From positions 1,989,428 to 2,053,427 of the forward strand of contig NW_017962913.1 in the NCBI RefSeq assembly GCF_001661345.1: a stretch of 64,000 nt of DNA, read 5' to 3'. This document shows positions 1 to 10,562 of the stretch, one piece after another. Every line of letters starts with the position of its first letter. Position 1 is the first letter of the stretch. This DNA comes from Ascoidea rubescens DSM 1968. Its lineage: Eukaryota > Ascomycota > Saccharomycetes > Ascoideales > Ascoideaceae. Under the pieces are notes generated by a model, which did no database searches, had not been told where the DNA came from, and saw only the letters and a program-made list of their open reading frames with translations. The translations under genes were made by a program, and so were the position numbers.

Positions 1-1480
1 CGTAGCTTTAAATGAAAATAGAAAATGCTGATAGCTGAATATTGAATATCTCGCACTGAAAAATGATAAATATCAAATGAAAACTCGAATATGCTTCTGT
101 GAACATAATAACGATTGAATGCAAACATGTAAGTGCCTTTTGGAAAAGTCAGTAATTGAAAACGGTAATAATTGATAAAGTTATGTTAGCATTCTCAATT
201 GACTAGATCTTTAAAGTGGAGGTGGTAATTAAAGAACAACATGTTTACTCCGTGATCGCTGTTACTGTCAAAAATAATTTTAAAGAAAAAAAATTGAAGT
301 CAATTAAATTGATTTATCACATTTCTTTTCCAATTGTATATTAGAATGCAATTTAATCAAAACCAATACCGTTAATTCCCATCTTTAACAAGTGGTTTGG
401 ACAATGCTGTATCCAATCATTTCGTAAGATTGTCGGCTGCATTGGCTTTTCTTCAATCGTATCTGAGTGTTGTTTTGTCATTGGAAATTGGTTCCTTAAT
501 TAAAGTATTTTTGAATGTCGAAGTCCAATGATAGAATATGAGCTCAAGAATGCTGAACAAGTGTCTATAGATAGTGAATATCATCCGAGATCTTAGTGAA
601 GGACACCGCTGGTTTCAGTTCATATTACATGTTTTCAAAAGGTAATCAACACTTTATTGCTTCTGTCAATGAAGCACGTTCGACTTAACAAGACGTCAAC
701 TCAACAAGTCATTGTTTCATTGACGACCATAAAAGTAGGTCACAATTCAACATTGTGAAGAAGCCACTTTGAATTTTTTCTGTGATGGAATCATTTCCGA
801 AATCACTGTCACAAACCAGTGTCATTTGCAGAGATGCATCCAGAGAATAATCTTTGATTGAGTCATATTTTGTTTGTTCAACAAGTCTAAAATCAATATG
901 ATTTTATTCAACTTTATTATCAGAGATCTGAATGGGCAACTCTTATGGCTGACAAAAATATTGAGGAACTATGAAAGCACCAGATAGAAGAATTTTGCCC
1001 ACCAAATAAATGTCTCTTTAGATGTCATGTGCCAGATCTAATATTATGTTGGAGATTATTAACTGTAAGCACCAATGTACTAAAAATAGTTCTATATTTT
1101 CAATGATGAATATCATCAAAAATATTTGATCTATGACCAAGCTCAAATGTTTTGGCCAAGGATGTTTCTTACTAATTATATTTTGTATCTCGATACCCGC
1201 TTGTCTTTTCTCAGTCATGTCCTTCGAGAAGGCCTGTAATCGTGGTTGGAGCGCTTAATGTTTATTCTAAAAACCAATATTTGAGATCCCGTATTTTTTA
1301 TTGTGAAGAAGCTTATAAATAATGTTGCACATTAGTAACTCCTTTGGTCTGTCGATATCACCTTTTTGCTTTGGCAGCAATTGCAATATCATCGTCATAA
1401 ATCGATATGAAAGAATTTGAACTTTAGAACAAAGACAGATTCAACAATCATTGACTGCACTCATAGGTAGCAGTAAGAAC
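1..1480 (+). mobile_element. Element Z, left part: copia-like pol fossil
   Basis: This is a decayed Ty1/copia pol fragment that runs in from outside the window. The best block is near 920-1,030, where SEWATLMADKNIEEL is followed by a Pro/Lys-rich stretch. That is the pattern W..AM..E...L...W that precedes the RT in RVT_2 proteins. Weaker RT-like frames continue to about 1,475. There the sequence changes into the 5' LTR of element A. A matching 3' tail lies at 7,060-7,344, so I infer that Z was split when A inserted. The part before about 400 shows nothing I can name. The copy is broken many times and is older than A. Confidence 0.5.
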
Positions 1481-2080
1481 GGATTCATTTTGATCTCAAA
1501 AAAAAAGTTCAATTACCTTTAAGTCTTTCTTTTTACGAGGATGTCACAAATTCACTCAAATCACCAGTCTTAGCAAAACTGTACGTTCAAAACTGCTCTA
1601 ATATTAAATCTAATCGATCGTTATTTTTATTCAGACATATATTCCACTCGACGTTTGCTGTTTATCCTTTTCAATTTAAAATTATTTTTTCGATACATCA
1701 CGGGATATTAGTTTTTAACTTGAACGTTATTCATTTGCAGTAAAGGTTTCATATTTGGTGTTTTGTACATTATCAAATTTCAATGCAAGTTATGCGGACA
1801 CGATTGATTATTTTCTCACAAAATATACGTTTCCTTCTTTAAATCCTTTATATTCTAATATTGCTGTCCCTATTGTGCGAATTTTAACTGCTGAATTCTA
1901 GATAAATGTCCTTTTTCATCGTTACTTTCAATTTGTCATATGAAAAGCCAAGATGAAAATTTGTTTTTGTCAATTGGTTTTATAACTGAAGAAACTTATA
2001 TATTGCAATTATAATATTCGAAGATCGATGCAAATAATTTATATATTAAATTATGTTAATCAATTACCAATTAAAGTATT
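1480..2080 (+). repeat. 5' LTR of element A (group 1)
   Basis: Its position and patchy eye alignment to the other group 1 LTRs mark this as an LTR. A TATA-like stretch, CATATGAAAAGC at 1,937-1,948, falls where TATAAAAG occurs in the LTR at 28,016. The sequence matching the gag start follows about 200 bp later. Exact ends are not visible. Similarity to its partner at 6,468 is weak, which suggests an old insertion. Confidence 0.55.
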
Positions 2081-2139
2081 TCCCAATATACAATCAGAAA
2101 ATTCAATAGATTCTCGATCTATACATTCCAGAGCAATTG

Positions 2140-2770
2140 AAGTTCCTCGATCGTTGGACATTGCCCACAATGACTTCAATGAAATAAGTATGCCAATTGC
2201 ATCAACTTCGTTAGATATGATTGTGACTGCAGTTGAACGGACGGTGGGGATTTCTTGCTTTCCCATGACAATCAACAATTCCGTTGGTTGATCCTAGCTT
2301 GACTACACGGGATTCATCGGTCCCACCGCTGTCAATGAGCCTCAAAATGATTCCAGTGTATAGTTCCATTATTGATGAAAGATGCTTTTGAATTCAAAAT
2401 AACTAACACTTTCGAAGATCACAACTAAAATCAAATTCTTATTTGATGGAGTAAACAATTTGAGACTCGAGATAGTTTTCACAGTAATCAGCGTCTTTGA
2501 AACTTTTGAAATTAATGAATTCCTCAGTTAATTTGCAAAAAATTGGAAAGCAAATCAGCATGGTTTCGGTTTATTAAACTGGCTTTGGATTTATTGCGTC
2601 TCCTGCTGCTCGTCTTCAGGTTAAAATAAATGATTTTGCACAATATCTTAAAAGAAATGGTTTGGCCGCCAACGGATTTGATGTTACCGAAAGAATGGCT
2701 ACTTTAAGGCTAAATGACATATTCAATGGAATCAATGAATTAAATGAAGAATAATTCGTAACTAATTATT
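2140..2770 (+). pseudogene. gag relic of element A
   Basis: This is the Gag region of element A, which would have formed the intracellular particle shell. The block NGFDVTERMATLRLNDIF near 2,675-2,730 recurs in elements B (FDATDRMTS, about 18,972) and C (FDVTKQRAS, about 29,217). The spacing from the preceding LTR is similar in all three. This shared block is what defines the gag relics in this window. Two overlapping 70-87 codon frames at 2,028-2,291, on opposite strands, lie over the LTR/gag junction and are not separate genes. Confidence 0.55.
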
Positions 2771-4900
2771 CAACATTCTTTTCAGTCAGAAATCACATTG
2801 AAGAAGCAAATACGATGTGAACCAAACATAAATGTTTGGATTGAACTAGCTTTTGTCATTTCCGAGGAGGTTGCTGAAAATCAATAGAATTTCAGTCCTA
2901 CGACTCGAAACAACTAATTCACAGTCCTGATGGCGTCAAAGTTAATATTGAAAAGGGATCAAAAACCGATTTTGAGGAGTTGAAGTCAATTAACGATAAA
3001 TCTCATTTTTTGAAATTGTCTCGTTTCAGATCTTCCCATTCATGTTGAAAACTTTGTTGTACGATTATCCGATTAAATTGAATGAAACATATGAACAAAA
3101 CGTGACAAAGATGACGATATTTCTCCCACACATGGAAGTTTTAAGCTGTTTTGATTAGAATCATATGATGTAATGCTTGTTCCAATCCTACCAAAAAATA
3201 TCTATTACGCTTGTTATTCTGGCGAAAAAATCTCACAATCCTTATTATGATGAAAGCAACCAATTAATTATTCAAGTTAGTGGAATAATTGGTTTGTGTG
3301 AGAAAATGAATGAAATACGAATGTGAAATGCAAACAATGATGAAAATGATTCGGTTCTAATCGCTGAATGTGATTTGCTGGAAATACACAAGAACGATGC
3401 TAGCGGTTCTTTGAATCATATAAATTCCTTAACCAAAATTATATAAATTTATAGTTATGATAAGAATTCATTAAAGATATTTGACAGCTGTTCTTCTGTT
3501 TTAAAGAAAGCTCAATTTTCAAAATTTCCAACCTCATTAGAATTGATCATTGGGGAAGACATCACTACTAATATAATTGGCCCAATGAATGTTCGTTATA
3601 GATTATTTGTTCCAGATCGTCAATAAAATTTTAGTGTTGGTCAAATTATTAAACTTAAATCAAAAGCAAGTGAATGATTGAGTGAGTCATTGCCAACATT
3701 TGAAATAGCAGAAAGTGCAACAACGACATGAACATCTTTCATCAAAAAAGCAAATTAACTCAATACTACTGTGTTCACATATTTGTGGAAAGAAAGCGGA
3801 TACCTCCACATTTCACCGCACCCATCTATTTGTTTGCCAATGCGAAGCTTAGACTTCAAACAAACAAAAAAATAGGAAAAACCAACCACTAATGGCTGAC
3901 TCTATGGTTCCAAGTGAATAATGGAACAAGGAACTTAGAGTTTCGATATTCTTGCACAAATATATTTTAATCGCTAATGACTGTGAATCGTAATAGCAAC
4001 CGCTTGGAAAAGGGTAAGAACTGCTAATCTCATGCTCCATTGGGTGTTCAGACGTTTGTTTTCAATCATAAAGACAGACAAAAATCATTATGAGAAACAT
4101 GAACGGTGCAGTTTCTCTTTGTATTTCATCAAAGACAATTGCATTTGTTTTGGAGATGAACTGAGACAAAATTATCAGAAAAGTTAATTGCGAAAAATGA
4201 ATCACATTGGTATACTAAAATCAAATAAGTTAATAGCGGATGAAGTCATTAAAGTTCTAAGCGGTTTTCACTAAAGTTCAACCACTTCTCCAACATTTTC
4301 TCACTGTTCCTTAGAACCTGAACCGTTGATGTCACAATACTAACTATTAATAGTTCAATAGATATTGAGATAAGTGAACCATGAAACGATGGCACTTCTA
4401 ATTTTTTTTTTACAACTTCAAACATTAATCAGATTGGATTGCGGTTGTTATTTTTTATGAAATGTGCAATGCACTTGATATTATTCGCATAGTTGTGTGA
4501 ACAATGATCAGTAGATCGCTTCCTTACTTAGTAGACGATGTTGATAACAAATCAATGTTGAAACTCGGACTACCTTTGAAGAATATCACACTACCTTGAG
4601 AACATCATATGCACTTGAAACGATATTGCTTCTAAAATTAATTCTGTTTAATAGAGATAATGACGAGAAACTGAATGTATTCAAATCGATTCAAATTGTT
4701 AATGATGTTGCAACTCAACCAATGGCATCGATCTCACCTCAAACTGAGCTTATTATAATTGTTTCCCAAAACTAATTGATTGCTTTGTTCATGAAGAAGT
4801 CGAGGTTTTGGTGTCAATATCATCACATATCATTCGATTATTCTTCTGCGAAGTTTTGCTAGGCTACCAAACGCAAAAGGTAGTATGCTAAAGCACATGA
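2770..4900 (+). pseudogene. Protease-integrase region of element A
   Basis: By position between the gag and RT relics, this stretch should hold the aspartic protease and the integrase with its C-terminal linker. Short copia-like frames are present, but no catalytic block is clear enough to place. The 63-codon frame on the opposite strand at 3,849-4,040 is a shadow. The call rests on element architecture. Confidence 0.4.
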
Positions 4901-4910
4901 AATTGATTTT

Positions 4911-6455
4911 ATGGAAGAAAATGATCTGTATTCCTCACTTCCACCAACATTAGTTCAAAATAAAAAAGTAAAAGAAAACGCGCTGCTCATCGCAAAGGAC
5001 TACAGTGATAGTACCGAAGTGTTCAAGAGTAAATATGTTGGTGAAACCAGTTTGCAGGAGCTTGGCGATTTCTATATTCATGTCTACGGTTCTGTTACAA
5101 AATCTAAAGGATTACCAATGATGCATTTATTACCTGCAGTTGACTACTAGATTGACAGCTAATTGGAAGCCAACAGTGCTTTGTTGAATGGACCAATACA
5201 CTACGCAGTTTGGATTTTTTTTCCTGCTGGAACATCTACATGAACGATGAACGGATCAAAATTAATAGTACTTTGATAAGGGATGAAGCGCGACCATCAT
5301 ATTTGTTTCAATATAATCAAAAATAGCTTTAATGACAGCAATAACTATTCTCCAAATGTCTTAGATCCATGTTTGATGTACAATTGAAGTTCTTCATTTT
5401 CCATTTATGATGCTAACGGATTCATCGCTGAGAAAGCAGAAGATCATATCCACAAGGAAGACATATTACCTATGAGGAACTCTGTAGTTAATGTTATGGG
5501 ATCTCCAAATTTGACCCTTCAAATGAATATTGAACTGAAAAATCACCTTTGGATTTTTTCTTTTGAAGTATTTACTGAGAAAATTCAGTAGCTATTCCCA
5601 GTTCAAAAATGAAAAATGTTGAAAGAACCTTTAAATGAAAATGGGGAAAATGATGTGAAATCAACAATCTCTGATGCTTATTGTCATTCAAAATATAGAG
5701 CGATTGTCGGTACATCACTAATTATTGGTGGTAGTCTCAGATATAATATCCAATGTATTATATTTCTCTTAAGGGGCATTTGCTCAGTCCATTAAAGCAC
5801 CATCCATCTAGTGCTTTCAGACTGTTACAATATGTTTGCCAAGCAAGAAACTTGACCATTAATTTTTATAATAATAGTATCTAACCTCTCAGTACTGATT
5901 GCGCAGTTCTTGACAAAACAAAGTAAGCGACAGTCAAGCACAGTGCCCTCAATCCATCAATCCAACTGTATCCAGTAAGTGAGAGTGATGGTGCAATTGA
6001 CAATCTCACAGGATAACGACAAAATGGATTTTTCACAATGTTGAAAGGCAAAATCCATTCATGATCGTGAACGAATCAAACCCTTAAAGCCATATCTTGT
6101 GCTGAATCGGGATGCATTTGATTACCTCAAGCGACGACAGGTGAATCGCATTTTGAGAAGATATGAAAAAATAAAAAAGCACTACTGGCCTTTATTAATC
6201 ATTATGGTGTTAATCAATCTTATTTGTCACTTTTCTTGTTTTCTTATACTCATAATTAAGCCAGCGAAATTGATGATGAACTGTTTTCAATCTGAAAACC
6301 TATTTCCAGTAAAGTAGTGGAGCTAAGCTTTATTAATACGAAACCAATCTTGCAGACGTTCTAACCAAATTAGTAGGTGGAACTTCTCTTCAATCTTTTG
6401 TTATACTATTATCATAGTTCCGTTTATTACCATCAAATTAAATACTGAATTGGAG
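4911..6455 (+). pseudogene. RT-RNase H relic of element A (copia type)
   Basis: Several RVT_2 landmarks occur in order. ALLIAKDYSDSTEVF (near 4,985) resembles the KARLVAKG block. LLNGPIHYAVWIFFPAGTS (near 5,182-5,240) is the AFLNG...P.G block. DPCLMY (near 5,365) matches the DPCL(Y/F) block. YRAIVGTSLIIGGSLRYNI (near 5,695-5,750) matches the YRS.VGSLLY..TRPDI block. A GFFTMLKG block near 6,026 and VELSFINTKPI near 6,318 match the RNase H domain and its tail. The order and spacing follow a copia pol, and the purine tract lies directly downstream. Copies of these blocks recur in elements D, G, I and K. Confidence 0.75.
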
Positions 6456-6458
6456 TTT

Positions 6459-6467
6459 GTGGGAAAG
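6459..6467 (+). other. Polypurine tract of element A
   Basis: GTGGGAAAG sits just before the 3' LTR, which starts TGAAAAC. It would have primed plus-strand DNA synthesis. Related tracts occur at 28,007 (GTGGGGAAG), 7,333 (GTGAGGTGGAAC) and, on the minus strand, 13,867-13,880. Confidence 0.65.
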
Positions 6468-7055
6468 TGAAAACACTAAATTTTAATAGTTTTAAATGGA
6501 TCAATTTATAATCAATTTTTACATCAATTCCAATCACCAAATTTACCGCAAGATTTACTTTCACAACTTTGACATTCCTCCTATTAAACAAGTTTATATA
6601 ATCATCAATAAGTCATTATATTTCTCATTTGAACATTATCTCATTATTTTTAAAGTTATTTTATTTCACATGAAGTTATTCTAGTTTTGGACTTGATGGT
6701 AATCAATTTCTTGGAAAATGTATTTTACATTAACATTTGAGCTTTGTCTAATTTCAGTCACAGTTCTTGAATTACGATCAGTTAAGATCTGAAAAAGAAA
6801 TATATTGCTTTCGTGAAATTTGTCATACTCAACTACAGCTTTTCATATTCAACATATCATTCCTTTTAAATTCTACAAATAGTAAATGCCCAACATTATT
6901 TTGATTTGTGATATAAAATGGATGATAATTGTTTTATTATTAAATTGGTTTCAAAACTATCCACAGTTGTATGTAAAAAATATATTATCGAAACCACGAT
7001 GGAAGTAACTTATAATTTGAATCACATTAATTAATTAACCATCTAAACAATTTGC
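6468..7055 (+). repeat. 3' LTR of element A
   Basis: It starts with TGAAAAC after the purine tract. The segment near 6,519-6,580 aligns by eye with the LTRs at about 15,070, 17,811 and 28,064. A TATA box, TATAAAAT, lies at 6,912-6,919, about 445 bp in. The right end is placed by analogy with the LTR at 28,016. A 62-codon frame inside it is chance. Confidence 0.62.
6912..6919 (+). promoter_or_regulatory. TATA box in the 3' LTR of element A
   Basis: TATAAAAT occurs at the position equivalent to TATAAAAG at 28,482 in the LTR shared by elements B and C. This is the expected U3 promoter position for an LTR retrotransposon. Confidence 0.5.
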
Positions 7056-7344
7056 AATTTACAAAGACAAATTTAAACATTCAAGAAATGTTTGATTTTC
7101 ATTCCGATTTGCTGTCTGATTTTTCTTCTTCTCCATTCTCAATGGATCATTGAAGTCCCAGGATATGATGGATATGAGTCATTTCATCGATAAGTTTTTA
7201 GTCATATTTGAATTGAACTTATTATCGGTCTTGAAAATGAATATCTCACCTGTTTTTTGAACTAAGGAACATTTTGTAGATTAATAACGCTTCACATAAA
7301 CATTCTGCTGCGTCGGATGTCAACCTCAATATGTGAGGTGGAAC
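7056..7344 (+). mobile_element. Element Z, right tail: RNase H end and purine tract
   Basis: After the A 3' LTR, copia-like sequence resumes. TKEHFVD near 7,259 resembles the T.(E/D)Q.AD block of the RNase H tail. The purine tract GTGAGGTGGAAC at 7,333-7,344 lies about 60 bp on, followed by a new LTR. The likely reading is that this is the 3' end of element Z, separated from its left part by the insertion of A. Part of Z's RT-RNase H is missing from the window. Confidence 0.45.
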
Positions 7345-7955
7345 TGATTGAGACTAACCTGTTCGTATCAATTACCACGTATAGTTCAATAATGTAAAGA
7401 AAATTACTCTAATTTTTTTTAAATGTTTTACTATACAATTTCTTCTTTGATTGAATCCAATGACAGTGTTCCAGCACCCCGTGCTTTAACAATTTGTATA
7501 TTGCGGCTTTCAAACCAATAATGTAAATAACATTTTTTTAACGATTCTTACATTCATAGTTTATGCTCTTCCAGTTTAAATTATTCTATTTATGCCGATA
7601 CGATTTAGTTATATTGAACTCAAAACTACTGTTATCTTGCATTTTAGCTTCATCTAATTTCAGTTCAAGTATTAAAAATACAACTTCCAATTCGGTCGTA
7701 AATGAATATCTCTTTTGCTTAAACCCGTCATATTTTTAAATTTCTCTGGTTGCTCAAGATATTTGTTTTTCTGCAATCAGGATTGGTTGTTGCCATGAGC
7801 TTTATGTATATTTGTGGTACAAAAAACGCAGACGGTTACTTATTATTCTGAAGAGTTTTTATAATATTCCAAAATAATATAAATTTAATATGTTTTTAAG
7901 AACGAGCTACAAATATATGATATAATGGCTGATATGACTAAGTTATTTATTAAAT
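7345..7955 (+). repeat. Group 1 LTR between element Z and the next gag
   Basis: It starts with TGATTG after the purine tract. The stretch near 7,640 (CTAATTTCAG) matches the A 3' LTR near 6,745, at the same distance from the LTR start. It ends before CAGATATCCA at 7,983, the sequence that opens the gag region of element C at 28,691. Confidence 0.5.
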
Positions 7956-7982
7956 ATTAAAGTAAAAAATCTTAAATGTTTA

Positions 7983-8570
7983 CAGATATCCAATCTTCCG
8001 TTTGCACAATAATTGAATTATCCACCAACTTCGACTTTGGGCCAACGGCTTAAAAGGAATTCATAAGTCAAATCAATCAATCATGATTGGAACAAATGGG
8101 AATGGGCAAAATGGCCACATTTTTAAACTTGGTTCACCAACCGAAGTTCTGATTACAAAGATATTGATGGGCTCATCCTGATGATATTTATTGCTGAAGA
8201 TGATGGTTTTATTCTGTAGATTATTTCGATTGAAAACTTCTTTGTAAAACTTGAAATGTAATATACTTCTATTGGATGGCTAAGCAATTTGTTTATAGTA
8301 TATGATTCTGGATGATTATAGAACGTACTAAAAAAAGCAAATTATTATCCATCTTTTTAATATTAGTAATGAAAAGCAGAGTTCAATCGTCGAATCCATG
8401 CAGGAGGTAAAATCCTCAATCATTTCCAATATGAATAGCATTCTTGAAATATGTTGGACTTAAATAACGAAACTAATGTATCGAATCGGTAATGCTTGTT
8501 AAACGTGAGCTTGAATATCTGAACGATGAACGTAGAAAAGAACGCGAGCTTTTTTATAGCTAACTGGGTT
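7983..8570 (+). pseudogene. gag relic (element O), cut at its right side
   Basis: CAGATATCCA at 7,983 equals the start of the element C gag region at 28,691, with comparable sequence after it. The relic is cut near 8,570, where base composition jumps to G+C-rich. It sits directly behind an LTR that also ends element Z, so Z and O look like a head-to-tail pair sharing one LTR. No pol of O is visible. Confidence 0.42.
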
Positions 8571-8574
8571 TGCT

Positions 8575-8960
8575 TAGAATTCGTCACCGGAGCACACCAG
8601 TGAGAGACAGCAATGGGCCGAATGTAGACATTAGGGGGTCTCACAACAACTTCTTATCCCAGTATACAACCATCAGAAGATGTGGTCATTGTAGAGCAAC
8701 ATTTTATCAAACCTTTGAACGGCTGCTCCCGCTGACCGAGCGGTTGCCGCTGCAAGTAAGAATGATTGTCTGCTGGGGCCCCTCCCAGGCGCAGTGGAGC
8801 CAGCCCGAATCGCCACTAGAGTCCCTCCAAGAAAAGGGATTGCGTTTCGGAATATGGGGTTATAGTAGCGCAGGCATACGCCTCCCACAAAGTACGCTCT
8901 TCTTACTATTTAAGCTTTGGGGCAAGGCGAGCTCTTTCACATTTCCCTTTTGAACGTGAC
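8575..8960 (+). repeat. G+C-rich block, probably terminal part of group 2 element U1
   Basis: This stretch is far richer in G+C than its flanks. It contains two long overlapping frames on opposite strands (127 codons on +, 71 on -), which is expected by chance in such sequence. I recognise no protein domain. It marks the left edge of the group 2 region and may be the outer part of the U1 LTR, since similar blocks sit at the ends of J (21.46-22.45 kb) and near 42.1-42.5 kb. Its identity is inferred from position only. Confidence 0.3.
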
Positions 8961-10562
8961 CAGGTTTGATTGATAATACATTTGTTCGGCAGCACCGATA
9001 TGTTTGAACAGCTGTTCAGCAAACAATCGTGGACCCCAATATATTAACACCGCTGAACAGAAGTAAATGATTATCACAATCCAATAGTAAAAAAATTACA
9101 TGTCAATTATTTTATTAGCTAGAAAACCAAGATGAGTATGTTTTAAATGAAAAAAATCACAGTTAAGGAGTGAAATTTTACTTCTTGCAGAGATAATATT
9201 ATCACAATCATTCAAAGAAAGTATAACAGTTCTGCAGCATAACAGAGAAGTATTCAGACACACCAGTAAAAACTAAGGCTAAACCGACGAAACCAGAAGA
9301 CCAAAACTATTAACCGTTGAGGAATTGATGCAATTTATTGAGTTACTTGAACACTAAAGAGGTGAGTGTCGTGGTCAAGACATCAGAATCATCACTTTTC
9401 CTACCAACTCTCGCGGTATTAAAAAGACCATTGCTCAACCCTTTTATAATAAGATATCTTATTGGATTATTTAAGGAGGTTCAGTGATTTATGGGCTGGT
9501 TAGCCGAGTTGCTAGCAATATTGGTATCACCCAAGGAATTGGTTTTTCAATTTTGTACCAGTATATCTGAAGAACTTTAATAAAACCAGCGCTGTCATAA
9601 CCTCCGAGAGTATAGGTGGTTCAGGGTCTGAAGTCCGCAAGATTATTGCATCTGGTATATTGTTGAGCCAAGTAACAGACCTTTTGACTATTCAAAATGA
9701 TATATCGACCAGCTGATTTATGATTACCAATGGCTCTAGCCCAATCACTATCAGCCTATCTAAAGACCATAACAGAAGTAAGAACTTTGAAAAGAATAGT
9801 TAATTGATTTCAATTTCTCTATCATAGCGCTCTTCTAGCACAACTAACATGAATGTTGGGTGGTGCACCAAATTACTTATTCCATAACCCAGCAGCAAAT
9901 CAATGTCAGACAGTAATCAATTTTTGAAGGAAATAGCAACACGTTTAATAATTCATCTGTGAAGTGATAAATGTTTGGCATTTAACGCAGAGCTGTCTGA
10001 TTCAAGTGGCACATTTTATGCATTAATGATCATGCGTGCTGCCTGCCAATGATACTGATTCAATGAGAGTCTTTGATGTAATTGACAGATCTAAGCCTGC
10101 GTTAATAAAAGATATTATAGATTTTTTGAAACACTTCAACTGCATCAAAATGAACCAAAAATACTCCATTGTCTTTCGTTTTGGACAAAGAACTGAGATA
10201 CCATTTCATGTCCATCACCATTGCGTGTGATGCTCCGCGAAGGATAAGATGATCAACATAGAAGCATTGGATGCAGTGAAAAATTTCTTTTGAAAGGAGA
10301 AGCATCCTAACAACTGCTCAAACCTTTTGAAATTCATACGTGTGGAGGGAATCAAGCGTTTTTATGTGCCATCGAAATGGAGATTATTCGAATCCATCAA
10401 CAGAATTGTGAAGCCTTGAAATCCTACTCAGCAATAAAGAATCCTTGATGTTGATTCGTGTAATTTTCAGCTTCCATGTCGCTATTTGTAAATGGAACAG
10501 TTTCATGCATTTCGTGAACCGCGAATATCTTTCATGCTGCAATAGCAAGAAATTCCGCAACA
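8961..10562 (-). repeat. Probable LTR and leader zone of U1, partly uncharacterised
   Basis: Reading the minus strand, an LTR should start at 10,562, where TGTTGCGG follows the copia-like purine junction ATGAAAG. The left end is not visible. The stretch 9,260-9,790 has coding-like composition on the plus strand (for example GGSVIYGLVSRVASNIGIT near 9,478), but I recognise no family. The 64- and 67-codon frames at 10,036-10,305 are probably chance. Confidence 0.35.
9005..9018. repeat. Perfect 14-bp palindrome
   Basis: TGAACAGCTGTTCA is a perfect palindrome. A related GCTGAACAG occurs about 40 bp downstream. It lies in the presumed terminal region of U1. It could be a protein-binding site or chance. 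Confidence 0.35.

Larger units (their letters stand above)
1480..7055 (+). mobile_element. Element A: full-length copia-type LTR retrotransposon fossil
   Basis: This Ty1/copia-like element has both LTRs and a 4.4-kb internal region with the usual order gag, protease, integrase, RT, RNase H. It is about 5.6 kb long. The internal region ends at the purine tract GTGGGAAAG (6,459-6,467), directly before the 3' LTR. Element Z flanks it on both sides, so A appears to be a nested insertion. All coding blocks are decayed, with dozens of breaks, so it cannot be active. It belongs to the same family as elements B, C, D, G and K, judged by the LTR, the purine tract and the RT signature. Confidence 0.72.

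Noticed and set aside
10036-10305. Opposed frames of 64 and 67 codons as a small gene
   Set aside because: They overlap on both strands with no homologous block and lie in the presumed LTR of U1.
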